A stretch of 64,000 nt of DNA from Acinetobacter sp. ANC 4173. Its GTDB lineage: Bacteria > Pseudomonadota > Gammaproteobacteria > Pseudomonadales > Moraxellaceae. The notes beneath the pieces are model-generated. The model saw only the letters and a program-made list of their open reading frames with translations, was not told where the DNA came from and made no database searches. The position numbers and the translations under genes were made by a program. Every line of letters starts with the position of its first letter. The stretch's first letter is position 1. Shown here piece after piece: positions 9,313 through 18,409 of this stretch. The DNA is taken from positions 1 through 64,000 of the forward strand of contig NZ_SJOF01000013.1 of the NCBI RefSeq assembly GCF_004331255.1, read 5' to 3'.

Positions 9313-9388
9313 TCTTCCATAGCTCAGTCGGTAGAGCGACGGACTGTTAATCCGCAGGTCCCTGGTTCGAGCCCAGGTGGAAGAGCCA
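9313..9388 (+). tRNA. tRNA-Asn (anticodon GTT), copy 2
   Basis: Same body and anticodon loop as copy 1, but the acceptor arm is TCTTCCA pairing with TGGAAGA. Two acceptor base pairs (4:69 and 6:67) have changed on both sides, preserving pairing. CCA is encoded. It is co-transcribed with copy 1. Confidence 0.97.
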
Positions 9389-9395
9389 AGATTCT

Positions 9396-9427
9396 AAAAA
9401 ACCCACACATTATGTTGTGGGTTTTTT
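9396..9427 (+). terminator. Terminator of the tRNA-Asn pair
   Basis: AAACCCACA and TGTGGGTTT form the stem and a T run follows, eight bases past the CCA of copy 2. Confidence 0.9.
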
Positions 9428-9520
9428 ATTGCCTATATTTTAAAATCAATCTAATTCCAAATTGTAATTCCGTTGCATTTTGAATATCTTCACTACATAA
9501 CAACAGCACAGAGAATAAGA

Positions 9521-9826
9521 ATGAATCTACCTTGGCTAAAATCCCTAATTTTTTGGATTATTATGATTGTGGTTATTTTTGCTGCCTTTCAATGCACACA
9601 AAAGTCTGAAAATAATAAGTCTGCTTCTGCCCTGATGTACGAACGCTTATATCAATGTAGTCGTGACTTAGCTGGGAAAAATCCAACCGTATTAACAGCT
9701 ATCCAAAAGCAAATTCGTACCGATATGACTCAACAAGAACTCATGCAGTTGATCAATTCATGTCGCCAGGCCAATCCCCTCAAGACACAAAGCACTTATA
9801 TTGACGCAATACAGCGTATTAAATAA
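9521..9826 (+). CDS. Small membrane-anchored hypothetical protein between tRNA genes
   Basis: A 101-residue protein with one N-terminal membrane segment (about residues 7-24, ending AAFQC) followed by a soluble helical domain containing CSRDLAGKNPTVLTAIQ and a second Cys near SCRQ. The Cys at the end of the membrane segment is not in a good lipobox. I chose the ATG at 9521 because it places the membrane segment at the N-terminus; an earlier in-frame ATG at 9473 overlaps the tRNA terminator region. It lies between two tRNA-Asn units. No family recognised. Confidence 0.65.
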   Translation: MNLPWLKSLIFWIIMIVVIFAAFQCTQKSENNKSASALMYERLYQCSRDLAGKNPTVLTAIQKQIRTDMTQQELMQLINSCRQANPLKTQSTYIDAIQRIK

Positions 9827-9885
9827 TCTATTTGTCTATTTTTAATTCATTTAACTGAAAATATTGGAATTTTTTAACTTTTTGC

Positions 9886-9914
9886 TTGACCACTTGCACT
9901 TAGCCCCCTAAAAT
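9886..9914 (+). promoter_or_regulatory. Sigma-70 promoter of the third tRNA-Asn
   Basis: TTGACC at 9886-9891 and TAAAAT at 9909-9914 have a 17-bp spacer. The sequence from the -10 box into the tRNA is nearly identical to that before copy 1, showing that the promoter was duplicated together with the tRNA. Confidence 0.85.
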
Positions 9915-9925
9915 GCGTTCCAGAT

Positions 9926-10001
9926 TCTCCAATAGCTCAGTCGGTAGAGCGACGGACTGTTAATCCGCAGGTCCCTGGTTCGAGCCCAGGTTGGAGAGCC
10001 A
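9926..10001 (+). tRNA. tRNA-Asn (anticodon GTT), copy 3
   Basis: 76 nt and identical to copy 1, including acceptor arm TCTCCAA/TTGGAGA, GTT anticodon and encoded CCA. It is transcribed alone from its own promoter. Confidence 0.97.
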
Positions 10002-10008
10002 AGATTCT

Positions 10009-10038
10009 AAAAGCCCACTCACTTTGTAGTGGGTTTTT
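10009..10038 (+). terminator. Terminator of the third tRNA-Asn
   Basis: CCCACT and AGTGGG form the stem, flanked by A and T tracts, eight bases after the tRNA. Confidence 0.88.
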
Positions 10039-10053
10039 TATTGAGTTCAATTT

Positions 10054-10497
10054 GTGTTTACATCAATTCAAGCGCTATTTTTTATTATTGGCTGTCTGGC
10101 AAGTTTTTTTTTGCTTCTGATGCTATTGCAACATTTATTTTTGAATCGGCAGCAATTTTATCAAAAACCTCTCATTACAGCCTTTGAACAAAAAATGTTT
10201 GTTCGACTGAATGAAGCACTGCCTGAACATCATATTTTGGCACAAGTCGCATTTAGTGCCCTGATTACCAGCAACAATTTCAAAATACGTCAACAATTCA
10301 ATCGAAAAGTCACAGATTTTGTGGTGTTAAATCGCGATATGAAAGTTATTGCAATTGTTGAATTAGATGACCCTAGCCATATTGGTAAAGAAGATGAAGA
10401 CCGTCAACGTGATTTAATGCTGACAGAAGCAGGTTATACAGTATTTCGTTATACCTCTATACCAAGTGCACGCGAACTACGCAAAGATTTACTTTAA
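10054..10497 (+). CDS. DUF2726 domain protein, membrane-anchored
   Basis: A 147-residue protein with one N-terminal membrane helix (about 5-28) and a DUF2726 domain at about 40-145. The domain shows KVTDFVVLNRDMKVIAIVELDD near 85-106, then DRQRDLMLTEAGYTVFRY. That pattern (Asp, Glu-x-Asp and a later basic helix) resembles a restriction-endonuclease-like fold, so DNA binding or cleavage is possible but unproven. The start is GTG with no good ribosome site. It lies directly after the third tRNA-Asn terminator. Confidence 0.78.
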   Translation: MFTSIQALFFIIGCLASFFLLLMLLQHLFLNRQQFYQKPLITAFEQKMFVRLNEALPEHHILAQVAFSALITSNNFKIRQQFNRKVTDFVVLNRDMKVIAIVELDDPSHIGKEDEDRQRDLMLTEAGYTVFRYTSIPSARELRKDLL

Positions 10498-10728
10498 TTT
10501 TAGTTAAACAGCAATATTCATGAATATTTATTCTAATAAAAAAAATAATCTAAACAAATTACCTAAAATTTACAACAAAATTAAAACCATTTTCAATTAA
10601 TATTTATTCAACAAATACTTACACTAGCAGCAGAGACAGAAAATCCCAATTTACAGGTATAGAACATTTTCAGTATTTGGAACACAGTCAAAAGATAATT
10701 GGATGCTCAAGTTTAGGACAAAAAAATA
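10498..10728. other. AT-rich intergenic region
   Basis: No convincing gene. The only short forward frame, at about 10520, codes for a low-complexity Asn/Lys peptide of about 26 residues and is not supported. The region must hold the promoter of the response regulator gene at 10729. Confidence 0.6.
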
Positions 10729-11358
10729 GTGAATGAGCTTTTACTCCCAGCACCCGTATTAATTCTCTCGGAAGAAATGAATTTAGACCTTCGCCTTAGA
10801 ATATTATTGATGGAGTTAGGCTACCCTGCGCCGTTAATTCACTCTACGCCTTATTTAGATGATGCACTTGAAATCTATCGTTTACATTTACCCAATATTG
10901 TCCTAATCGATCTCAATTTTACGCAAGTGCCTTTACACGATCTAATACGCTCATTAAAAACTTATCATCCGTATGTGGTCATTATTTTGCTGGCGCCCAA
11001 AGGGCACACAGAGCAAATCTTCCGTGGAATTCAATCTGGCGCATATGGCTACTTTTTTATTGAGCAGACTGACCGTGAGATTTTGCAACAGATTAGAACC
11101 ATTTTAAGGGGGGGTGCAACCTTACATGGCGAATTGGCACAATATATTCTCAATGCCCAGACTCAAAGCCAAACTCAACAATTCATCAACCCTTTTAAAG
11201 AAAGTCCAAACCAATTGTTCTCTAATGTCGAATTAGAAATTTTATCTTTGCTCGCAAATCAGTTAAATACTCGTGAAATTGCCCATAAATTAGGGATTCC
11301 TCTTTACAGCGTAGAAGGGCGTATCAAATCGATTTACCGGCATTTAAGTCATAAATAA
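10729..11358 (+). CDS. Orphan response regulator with LuxR-type DNA-binding domain
   Basis: A 209-residue regulator. Residues 8-130 are a receiver domain with D61 as the likely phosphate acceptor (NIVLIDLN) and E15/E16 in place of the usual acidic pair. The switch lysine expected after GAYGY is missing (it reads FFIEQ). Residues 163-207 are a LuxR/GerE helix-turn-helix (SNVELEILSLLANQLNTREIA, then SVEGRIKSIYRHL). No histidine kinase is adjacent. The start is GTG. Missing conserved residues suggest either an atypical kinase partner or a phosphorylation-independent receiver. Confidence 0.82.
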   Translation: MNELLLPAPVLILSEEMNLDLRLRILLMELGYPAPLIHSTPYLDDALEIYRLHLPNIVLIDLNFTQVPLHDLIRSLKTYHPYVVIILLAPKGHTEQIFRGIQSGAYGYFFIEQTDREILQQIRTILRGGATLHGELAQYILNAQTQSQTQQFINPFKESPNQLFSNVELEILSLLANQLNTREIAHKLGIPLYSVEGRIKSIYRHLSHK

Positions 11359-11382
11359 AAAAGAGCCTACTTGAGGCTCTTT
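11357..11382. terminator. Terminator between response regulator and ppk1
   Basis: AAGAGCCT and AGGCTCTT pair around a five-base loop with A/T runs on both sides, between two convergent genes; it overlaps the end of the regulator gene and probably serves both strands. Confidence 0.85.
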
Positions 11383-11392
11383 CTTTTGACTG

Positions 11393-13474
11393 TTATTTAA
11401 TGATTTCTAACAAGGTACGTTGGGCATTATGCGGCACTTCCCCTTCTGCCACTTGAGCACGTACCCATGAACCATCACCTTGTAATAGCCATGCTTGTTG
11501 ATTGTCTTTTAGATAAGTGAGTAAGCCCTGTAGATAAATCCGTTTTTTTAATGCAGGATCTTCAATTGGGAAACAAGCCTCCACACGATTAAATAAATTA
11601 CGATCCATCCAGTCCGCACTTGAGCAGTAGATATGCGGATTACCATTATTACTAAAATAGTAAACCCGTGTATGTTCCAAGAAACGCCCAACGATAGAAC
11701 GTACACGAATATTTTCTGACAAACCCGGTAGCCCAGGACGCAAACAACAAATAGAACGAATAATGAGGTCGATCTGCACACCCGCCTGCGAAGCTTCATA
11801 CAGTTTATTAATCAACTGCAATTCAGTCAGGGCATTAACCTTCACAATAATCTGTGCTGGTTTTCCTGCTTTGGCATTGGCAATTTCCTCATCAATAAAA
11901 TTGACCAACTGGGCATGTAAGGTAAATGGCGCATGCAAAAGCTTTTTCAGCTTTGCCATTTTGCCCATACCTGTTAACTCTTGGAAAATGCGATGTACAT
12001 CTTCACACAGTTCTTTGTCAGTTGTGAGCAAACCGTAGTCGGTATAAATACGGGCATTGCCTGCATGGTAGTTTCCGGTGCCTAAATGAACATAACGTAC
12101 CAATTTATTATTTTCACGGCGGACAACCAAAATCATTTTGGCATGCGTTTTATAGCCGACAATACCATACACCACCACAGCACCTGCTTCTTGCAAAACA
12201 TTCGCCACTGCAATATTCGACTCTTCATCAAAACGAGCACGCAACTCAATCACCGCGGTGACTTCTTTGCCATTACGCGCTGCTTCTGCAAGTACTTGCA
12301 CAATCTCAGAATCTGCTCCACTACGATACAACGTTTGCTTAATCGCAAGGACTTGTGGATCTCGTGCAGCCTCTCGTAACAAATTAATGACTGGCGCAAA
12401 CGACTCAAAGGGATGGTGTAGTAAAATATCTTGCTTTTGCATCGCTGAAAAAATGTTTTCAGATTTTTTCAATACTTTAGGAATTACTGGGGTATGTGAA
12501 TCATAGCGCAAATGCGGACGCTTAAAATTTGACAATAATCGTGCCAAATTTACTGGACCATCCACCTTATATAACTGCTCTTCTTCTAAGTCGAATTCAT
12601 TAAGCAAGTAATCATAAATATGTTTAGGACAGTTTTCAGTGACCTCTAAACGTACTGCACGACCAAAACGACGCGAGTTTAACTCACCTTTTAACGCTTT
12701 CGCTAAGTCTTCTACATCTTCATTTAAAGCTAAGTCTGCATTCCGCGTTACTCGGAACTGATAGCAACCCGTTGCGGTCATTCCTGGGAATAGGTCGGAA
12801 ACATGCTCATGAATAATGGCAGATAACATGACATGGTGTTCTTTGCCGCCCGTCAATTCATCGGGTAAACGTACAACTCGTGGCAATGAACGTGGTGCGG
12901 GTACAACAGCCAAATCAATTTGACGACCAAAGGCATCTTTACCTTCCAAAGTCACAATGAAGTTTAAGCTCTTATTGACCAAACGCGGGAATGGGTGTGC
13001 TGGGTCTAAACTAATCGGCGTTAATACTGGGGCAACCTGTTCTTGAAAATACTTTTTCACCCAAGAAGATTGAGCTGGGGTTAGCTCGCCACGACGCAAG
13101 AAACAAATGTCTTCTTCGCGCAGTTTCGCTAAAATTTCTTCATTTAAAATACGGTATTGACGTTCAATTGCAGCATGTGTCGTTTGCGAAATTTGCTCCA
13201 AAACCTGTTTTGGGGTTAGACCATCGGGGGTATGACTTTCATTGCCCAAATCCAACTGTTCCAACATGCCCGCAACACGAATTTCAAAGAACTCATCTAA
13301 ATTTCTTGAAAAAATCAGCAAGAAATTCATGCGTTCTAGCAATGGATGCAACGGATCGACAGCTTGCTCAAGAACACGTAAATGGAAATCTAAAATAGAA
13401 AGTTCACGATTAATAAATCGATCATTATAAGTATATTCAACTGGCTCTAATGGAGTCTGTGCCGCCGTATTCAT
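11393..13474 (-). CDS. ppk1: Polyphosphate kinase 1
   Basis: A 693-residue PPK1 that polymerises the gamma-phosphate of ATP into polyphosphate. The N domain begins [19 protein letters not shown], and the phospholipase-D-like catalytic halves contain the two conserved histidine regions ([11 protein letters not shown] then [21 protein letters not shown]; and [25 protein letters not shown]). Length is normal for the family. I prefer the ATG at 13474; a TTG two codons earlier is possible. No exopolyphosphatase (ppx) gene is adjacent, unlike in enterics. Confidence 0.96.
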   Translation of the reverse strand: MNTAAQTPLEPVEYTYNDRFINRELSILDFHLRVLEQAVDPLHPLLERMNFLLIFSRNLDEFFEIRVAGMLEQLDLGNESHTPDGLTPKQVLEQISQTTHAAIERQYRILNEEILAKLREEDICFLRRGELTPAQSSWVKKYFQEQVAPVLTPISLDPAHPFPRLVNKSLNFIVTLEGKDAFGRQIDLAVVPAPRSLPRVVRLPDELTGGKEHHVMLSAIIHEHVSDLFPGMTATGCYQFRVTRNADLALNEDVEDLAKALKGELNSRRFGRAVRLEVTENCPKHIYDYLLNEFDLEEEQLYKVDGPVNLARLLSNFKRPHLRYDSHTPVIPKVLKKSENIFSAMQKQDILLHHPFESFAPVINLLREAARDPQVLAIKQTLYRSGADSEIVQVLAEAARNGKEVTAVIELRARFDEESNIAVANVLQEAGAVVVYGIVGYKTHAKMILVVRRENNKLVRYVHLGTGNYHAGNARIYTDYGLLTTDKELCEDVHRIFQELTGMGKMAKLKKLLHAPFTLHAQLVNFIDEEIANAKAGKPAQIIVKVNALTELQLINKLYEASQAGVQIDLIIRSICCLRPGLPGLSENIRVRSIVGRFLEHTRVYYFSNNGNPHIYCSSADWMDRNLFNRVEACFPIEDPALKKRIYLQGLLTYLKDNQQAWLLQGDGSWVRAQVAEGEVPHNAQRTLLEIIK

Positions 13475-13542
13475 AATCAACCCATGATTTTAAGACGTTA
13501 TCTGTATAGTCATAAGTATGCTTCAATTTTGTGACATTTTCA

Positions 13543-13568
13543 TAAAAAAGCCCAAAATAATTTGGGCT
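13543..13568 (-). terminator. Terminator of mtgA
   Basis: On the reverse strand AAGCCCAAA and TTTGGGCTT form a stem followed by a T tract, 37 bp past the mtgA stop and before ppk1. Confidence 0.88.
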
Positions 13569-13604
13569 TATGGTGCTTTATGCTTATCGCTGAATTAGGC
13601 CATA

Positions 13605-14279
13605 TTAAGGTATTTGGCTATAACGCATATATTTACGAATCATTTTTTTACGAATTTGGACTTTTCGATCATTCTGATGATCTTGATAGTATTTCGGATT
13701 GGGTAAAATTGCAGCTAAAAATGCCGCTTGATCACGGGTTAAACTTCGCGCACTTTTACCAAAATAATGCTGTGTTGCAGCTTCAACCCCGTAAATATTT
13801 TCCCCGAACTCAACCGAGTTTAAATACACTTCCAGAATACGCTGTTTCGACCACATACGCTCCATCATCCAAGTAGCGACAGCCTCTTGACCTTTACGAA
13901 TAAAAGAACGCTTATTGTATAAAAATAAATTTTTCGCCAATTGTTGAGAAATGGTCGAACCACCTGCAACCACTTTGCCTTTGTCTTGGTTACGTTCCAA
14001 AGCAAATTGCATACCTTCCCAATCAAATCCATGGTGATGCATGAATTTTCCATCTTCAGATGTGACCACAGCCCGTTTTACATAATCGCTGATTTCATCA
14101 TAATCGCGCCATTTGTGCTGAATTGGTTTTGATGGTTCAGACCAGTAATCTAGACGCATGAACATCGTGGTTTCGACTGGATGTGTACGCCACCACACTA
14201 AACTACTAAAAATCCATAGCTGTACAAGTAGAATCAAACTGACAATGACTAACAAAGTTCGAACAAAAAAAGCTTTCAT
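13605..14279 (-). CDS. mtgA: Monofunctional biosynthetic peptidoglycan transglycosylase
   Basis: A 224-residue GT51 enzyme that polymerises lipid II into glycan strands. An N-terminal membrane anchor (about residues 5-28) is followed by the GT51 domain: motif 1 [16 protein letters not shown] with catalytic E75, motif 2 [15 protein letters not shown] at 107-121, then VEVYLN-like [21 protein letters not shown]. There is no transpeptidase domain. The start at the ATG 14279 puts the anchor at the N-terminus; a TTG at 14297 would add six residues. Confidence 0.94.
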   Translation of the reverse strand: MKAFFVRTLLVIVSLILLVQLWIFSSLVWWRTHPVETTMFMRLDYWSEPSKPIQHKWRDYDEISDYVKRAVVTSEDGKFMHHHGFDWEGMQFALERNQDKGKVVAGGSTISQQLAKNLFLYNKRSFIRKGQEAVATWMMERMWSKQRILEVYLNSVEFGENIYGVEAATQHYFGKSARSLTRDQAAFLAAILPNPKYYQDHQNDRKVQIRKKMIRKYMRYSQIP

Positions 14280-14357
14280 GTCAGTAAGTTGCTCCAAATA
14301 TTTTCATTCTTTCGTGCTAAGCTTGATCAAAATATAGATTCAAAGTCAAACAATAGC

Positions 14358-15176
14358 ATGTCTCATTCAACACCACCTTGGGTTCCAAGCAAACTGAATA
14401 TGCAGGATTGGTGGCTCACAACCCTTTTGATTGCCATCAATGTCGGGTTATTTCTCTGGCAAATTTTCTCTGGAGTCAATGTCAGTGATCCAAGCCTAGC
14501 AGATGCCATACGCTGGGGAGCTGATTATGCACCTTTAACCTTTTTAGAGGAACCCATCCGTCTGTTCAGCAGCATGTTTTTTCATTTTGGTTTGATCCAT
14601 TTAATGTTAAACATGTGGGCATTGTATATTTTTGGTAGTGTGGCTGAGCAACTCTTTGGTCGGTTCTATTATTTCATGCTCTATGTTGCCGCAGGATTAA
14701 TGGGCAGTCTTTTTAGTGGTTATTTGGCAATACACGATACGATAAGTATGCTAAATCAGCAGGCGATTAATCCCGCGTTATTTCCACATGTGAGTGCTGG
14801 TGCCTCTGGTGCCGTGATGGGCTTAGGCGGTGCTTTAACCTTACTTTCTCTCTTTCCTGTTCTTGCACAACAACGCTTTATTCTAGATAAAAAAACCTTA
14901 ATTATGGTCATGGGCATTAACTTGGTGATTGGACTCACGATCTCTGGAATTAATAATGCTGCGCATGTTGGCGGAATGCTCATAGGCGCAGTCCTTGCAG
15001 GTATTTGGTACCTATGCCAGAAGTGGCAAAAACCCGCCCTAAGCTTGATTTTGGGTACAACTGTAGCAGTCGCGAGCTGCTGGTTTCTATATCAGTATTG
15101 CCTGCAACAAGTTCAACTGATTCAACCGATTTGGGCTGAATTATTACAGGCCATGCGTCAACGCTACCATTTTTAA
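14358..15176 (+). CDS. Rhomboid-family intramembrane serine protease
   Basis: A 272-residue membrane protein with about seven hydrophobic segments. The catalytic serine is S150 in SAGASGAVMG and the histidine is H203 in AAHVGG; H81 and N85 in HLMLNMWALYIFGS match the oxyanion-side residues. All residues needed for intramembrane proteolysis are present, so it should be active. I chose the ATG at 14358; a TTG at 14289 is possible but overlaps the divergent mtgA start. Substrates are unknown. A second rhomboid lies at 25327. Confidence 0.92.
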   Translation: MSHSTPPWVPSKLNMQDWWLTTLLIAINVGLFLWQIFSGVNVSDPSLADAIRWGADYAPLTFLEEPIRLFSSMFFHFGLIHLMLNMWALYIFGSVAEQLFGRFYYFMLYVAAGLMGSLFSGYLAIHDTISMLNQQAINPALFPHVSAGASGAVMGLGGALTLLSLFPVLAQQRFILDKKTLIMVMGINLVIGLTISGINNAAHVGGMLIGAVLAGIWYLCQKWQKPALSLILGTTVAVASCWFLYQYCLQQVQLIQPIWAELLQAMRQRYHF

Positions 15177-15182
15177 AGACAG

Positions 15183-15212
15183 AGAGATGAATCTTAAGAT
15201 TGATTCATCTCT
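15183..15212. terminator. Hairpin between convergent rhomboid and ABC permease genes
   Basis: AGAGATGAATC and GATTCATCTCT form a perfect 11-bp stem around eight bases, overlapping the last codons of the permease gene. There is no clean T tract on either strand, so termination efficiency is uncertain. Confidence 0.5.
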
Positions 15213-17665
15213 CTTAAACTTTGTAAAGGCGGTATATCACAGAGATAACTCAAACGATAACGCCCAATCAGTGCGCACAATAACATCATGCTCACGGGTA
15301 AAATCAACCAAATCTCCCAATGGGCTTGAATGCTTAGGTTCATTCGATAACTGGCAATTGCACTGATCAATTCGGCAAAGAAACAAGCCACAATACCCGC
15401 AAGTAACCCCATAAAGCCAATTTCCAGTGTCAGCATATTTTTGAGCATACGTTTGGAACTACCAAATGAACGAAGTAAAGCCACTTCCCTTTTTCGCTCA
15501 TCCATCAATAAATTAAGACAGGCAATTAAGACCAAAATGCCTGCAAGGCTGACCAGTGCAGCCAGAATGGTGACGACTTGTATCAATACATTCATCAAGC
15601 GCTTAATTTCATCCAGTATTAAACCCACATCAATAAAGACCGTGTTACTAAATTGCTGAATCAATTGAATCATTTTTGGCTTGTCTTGCTCTGGGACATA
15701 AAAACTCCCCAAATAACTGCCTGCATTTTCATCCAACGTCTGCGGTGAAAAAATAAAGAAAAAGTTTGGGCTAAAACTTTCCCATTCAACTTCTCTTAAA
15801 TTGACTACTTTGGCGTGTAGTATGCCTTCAGGCAAACTAAAGCTTAACCGATCACCCACCTGTATACCCAACTCTGCCGCGGTTTTCGCCTCGACAGAAA
15901 CTTCTCCGACATGGGTAAATTTTGCTTGCCCTTGCACAATCTTATTGTCTGTTGGCAAGCTGCTACTTTGCGTCAGGTTTAACTCACGGCGTAATGAATT
16001 GTTCTGCTTGACCAATTGTTCTGAAAAAGGTTGTTCATTTTTTGCGACTAATCGACCGCGAATATTGGGATATAAAGGCGTGCTATTCCAGCCATGTGCC
16101 TGTAATTGCTGTTTAAACTGGGGGACATCAAATGGCGGCAAACCATACACAAATTGATTTGGTGTACCTTGTGGTAACTGTTGTTGCCAACGTTCTAACA
16201 AGTCTGTACGCAGGACTGCCAAGACTGTAATCAAGCTTAGTCCTAGTGCCAAAGCCGTAATCTGAAATGCAGTCTGATAAGGTACTTTAACATAAGCCGA
16301 AACCGCCATTTTTAAGCGTTTTAAAGCTTTTAAAACCAGCCAGACCAAAACATACAAAAGCGCACTTAGGGCAATAATGCCACCAATCACCAAGCTGGTT
16401 AATAGTAAATTCTCGGTCAGTATGAGACTAAAAATAAATAAACTCAGTGTACCCGACAGTAAGGTCCATAATAACACTTGCATAGACTGCGTTTGCTGAC
16501 GAATCACTCGGATTGGCGGGGTGTACATCAATTGCCATAAATTAGGCAAAATAAAACCAGTTAACACCACTGCACTGGTCAATATGGCAATCGGCAATGG
16601 TCCTTTCAACATTGCCCATGCAGAAAATTGGAGCTGCAAATTCGGAATCAGTTGTAGCATAAGCTGTAACAACCCATACCCCAAAGCTATTCCGAGCAAC
16701 ACCCCAATCAAAATAGCAATACTTAATATAAGCAACAAAAGAGACGCGTAGACTTTTAAAATTTGGGCTTTGGAAGCCCCCATACAACGTAATAAAGCAA
16801 TATAGTCTTGGTTTTGCTGTACATAACATTGACTGGTCAATGCAATAGCGATACCACACAGCAAAATGGTCAAGATATTTGCCAACTGTAAAAAGGTATC
16901 TAAGTTCTCAATCGGGCGCATCAAGCGCGTATTGCCTTCAGTGGCATTACGCAGTTTCAACCCATTGGCATCTTCAGCATTGACAGCGGTGGATGGTTGT
17001 TTTACTTGTAGCTGCTTAAATTGCGTTTGAAACTGTTGAATATTATTCGTATCACCCGCCATCAATAGACGGTAATCAATTCGGCTCCCGACTTGAATGG
17101 CATTGGTTCGTGCAATATCTTGTTGTGCAATCATCACTGTCGGTGAAAAACCCGAAAAACCAAGTTCCTGGTTGGAGTCATGTTGAATCTTTGCCGTAAC
17201 TTTAAACGTACCATCTGCAATTTGAATTTGGTCTCCCAACTTTACCCGTAATAAGTCCATCACCCGTGGACTTAACCAAACTTCACCACTTTGAATCGCC
17301 TGCTGTTGAGGCTGAAGCTGTAACTGCCCTCGTAATGGAAAATGCGCATCAACAGCTTTCACATTCACCATGACAAATTGTGACTCAGTATGCGCCATAG
17401 AGTTAAACACAGTGACTTGCGACTGTTTTAAATGCAATGCAGTCGCCTGATCTTTCCAACGTTGTTCAATTTCTGACTGATCCGACAACACCAAATCTGC
17501 TGCCATCAGCTCTGCGGCTTGTAAAGTCACTGCATTCTGGATTTGCTCATTACTAAATTTCAGTGCAGTCGTCACACTAATCGCCAGTACCAAAGCAATA
17601 ATCAGTAAATACATCCCACTACTTTTCAGACTTTGCTGCAATAAAGGTCGAAATAGAGCACTCAT
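15194..17665 (-). CDS. ABC transporter permease, FtsX-like (YbbP type)
   Basis: An 823-residue inner-membrane permease. An N-terminal membrane segment (about 15-35) leads to a large periplasmic domain. There are two FtsX (DUF214) modules, at about 255-380 and 700-815, with further membrane segments in between. It contains the family pattern ALLRCMGASKAQILKVY near 290 and VALLRSFGSSKRMLKNML near 735. Its start overlaps the ATPase stop by four bases (ATGA), so the two are translationally coupled. The same gene order, divergent from tesA, occurs in E. coli (ybbA-ybbP). The substrate is unknown; lipid or envelope export is suspected for the family. Confidence 0.9.
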   Translation of the reverse strand: MSALFRPLLQQSLKSSGMYLLIIALVLAISVTTALKFSNEQIQNAVTLQAAELMAADLVLSDQSEIEQRWKDQATALHLKQSQVTVFNSMAHTESQFVMVNVKAVDAHFPLRGQLQLQPQQQAIQSGEVWLSPRVMDLLRVKLGDQIQIADGTFKVTAKIQHDSNQELGFSGFSPTVMIAQQDIARTNAIQVGSRIDYRLLMAGDTNNIQQFQTQFKQLQVKQPSTAVNAEDANGLKLRNATEGNTRLMRPIENLDTFLQLANILTILLCGIAIALTSQCYVQQNQDYIALLRCMGASKAQILKVYASLLLLILSIAILIGVLLGIALGYGLLQLMLQLIPNLQLQFSAWAMLKGPLPIAILTSAVVLTGFILPNLWQLMYTPPIRVIRQQTQSMQVLLWTLLSGTLSLFIFSLILTENLLLTSLVIGGIIALSALLYVLVWLVLKALKRLKMAVSAYVKVPYQTAFQITALALGLSLITVLAVLRTDLLERWQQQLPQGTPNQFVYGLPPFDVPQFKQQLQAHGWNSTPLYPNIRGRLVAKNEQPFSEQLVKQNNSLRRELNLTQSSSLPTDNKIVQGQAKFTHVGEVSVEAKTAAELGIQVGDRLSFSLPEGILHAKVVNLREVEWESFSPNFFFIFSPQTLDENAGSYLGSFYVPEQDKPKMIQLIQQFSNTVFIDVGLILDEIKRLMNVLIQVVTILAALVSLAGILVLIACLNLLMDERKREVALLRSFGSSKRMLKNMLTLEIGFMGLLAGIVACFFAELISAIASYRMNLSIQAHWEIWLILPVSMMLLCALIGRYRLSYLCDIPPLQSLREMNQS

Positions 17666-18366
17666 ACCTGATCACCACCCTGCACGTGTTCATGCAACTG
17701 ACCTTCAAATAAATGGAGATGGCGCTGACATTGTCTGGCCAATTTCAAATCATGAGTAACTAGCACCAAGGTGGTGCCCAGTTCCTGATTTAAAGCAAAG
17801 AGTAACTGCTCAATCTCTTTGGCTGTTTGGCTATCTAAATTACCTGTAGGTTCATCTGCAAAAATAATTTTAGGCTGGCTAATTAAAGCACGCGCAATCG
17901 CGACACGCTGTTGTTCTCCACCAGAAAGCACTTTTGGCGTTTGCTCTGCTTGTCGCTCTAACCCGACCTTTTTCAGCAATGTTAAAGCTTGTTGTTCTGC
18001 CTCCGCATATTGAAAATTAGCGTGCAAACGCAAAGGCAACATAACATTTTCTAATGCGGTCAAATGTGGTAAAAGCTGAAAAGATTGAAAAACAAAACCA
18101 ATATATTTCAAACGGACAAGCGCTCGCTGTTCTTCATTAAGCGCAGAAATATTTTCTCCACAAACTGTTAATTCACCACCACTGGCTTGATCTAAAGTGG
18201 CCAAAATCCCCAATAAAGTCGACTTACCAGAACCCGAACGCCCTGTAATGGCAATTTGTTCACCTTCCATAATGTCGAGATTTAAATTTTCAAAAATTGA
18301 GAGACTTTTATCGGCAAGTTGTATTTTTTGTGTCAAATTCTGGGCAGAAATTACGGCTTGTGGCAT
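17662..18366 (-). CDS. ABC transporter ATP-binding protein (YbbA/LolD-like)
   Basis: A 234-residue ATPase. Walker A is GRSGSGKST at about 42-50, the signature is [15 protein letters not shown] at about 145-159, Walker B is [13 protein letters not shown] at about 167-179, and the switch histidine is in LVLVTHD. It belongs to the MacB/LolD group that pairs with FtsX-like permeases. It starts 43 bp from the divergent tesA and overlaps the permease by ATGA. Subunit pairing is clear; cargo is not. Confidence 0.93.
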   Translation of the reverse strand: MPQAVISAQNLTQKIQLADKSLSIFENLNLDIMEGEQIAITGRSGSGKSTLLGILATLDQASGGELTVCGENISALNEEQRALVRLKYIGFVFQSFQLLPHLTALENVMLPLRLHANFQYAEAEQQALTLLKKVGLERQAEQTPKVLSGGEQQRVAIARALISQPKIIFADEPTGNLDSQTAKEIEQLLFALNQELGTTLVLVTHDLKLARQCQRHLHLFEGQLHEHVQGGDQV

Positions 18367-18409
18367 GATAAATCTCTCTTCTATTGTGCTCAGGTTTTCG
18401 TCAGTTACT

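Noticed and set aside
9298..9483. A 61-codon frame overlapping tRNA-Asn copies 1 and 2
   Set aside because: It is a chance reading of tRNA sequence; such frames are known artefacts and lack a ribosome site.
10520..10600. Short Asn/Lys-rich peptide frame in the intergenic region
   Set aside because: Low complexity in AT-rich DNA with no ribosome site.
18197..18409. Upstream extension of the tesA frame
   Set aside because: It lies opposite the ATPase gene and would bury the signal peptide.
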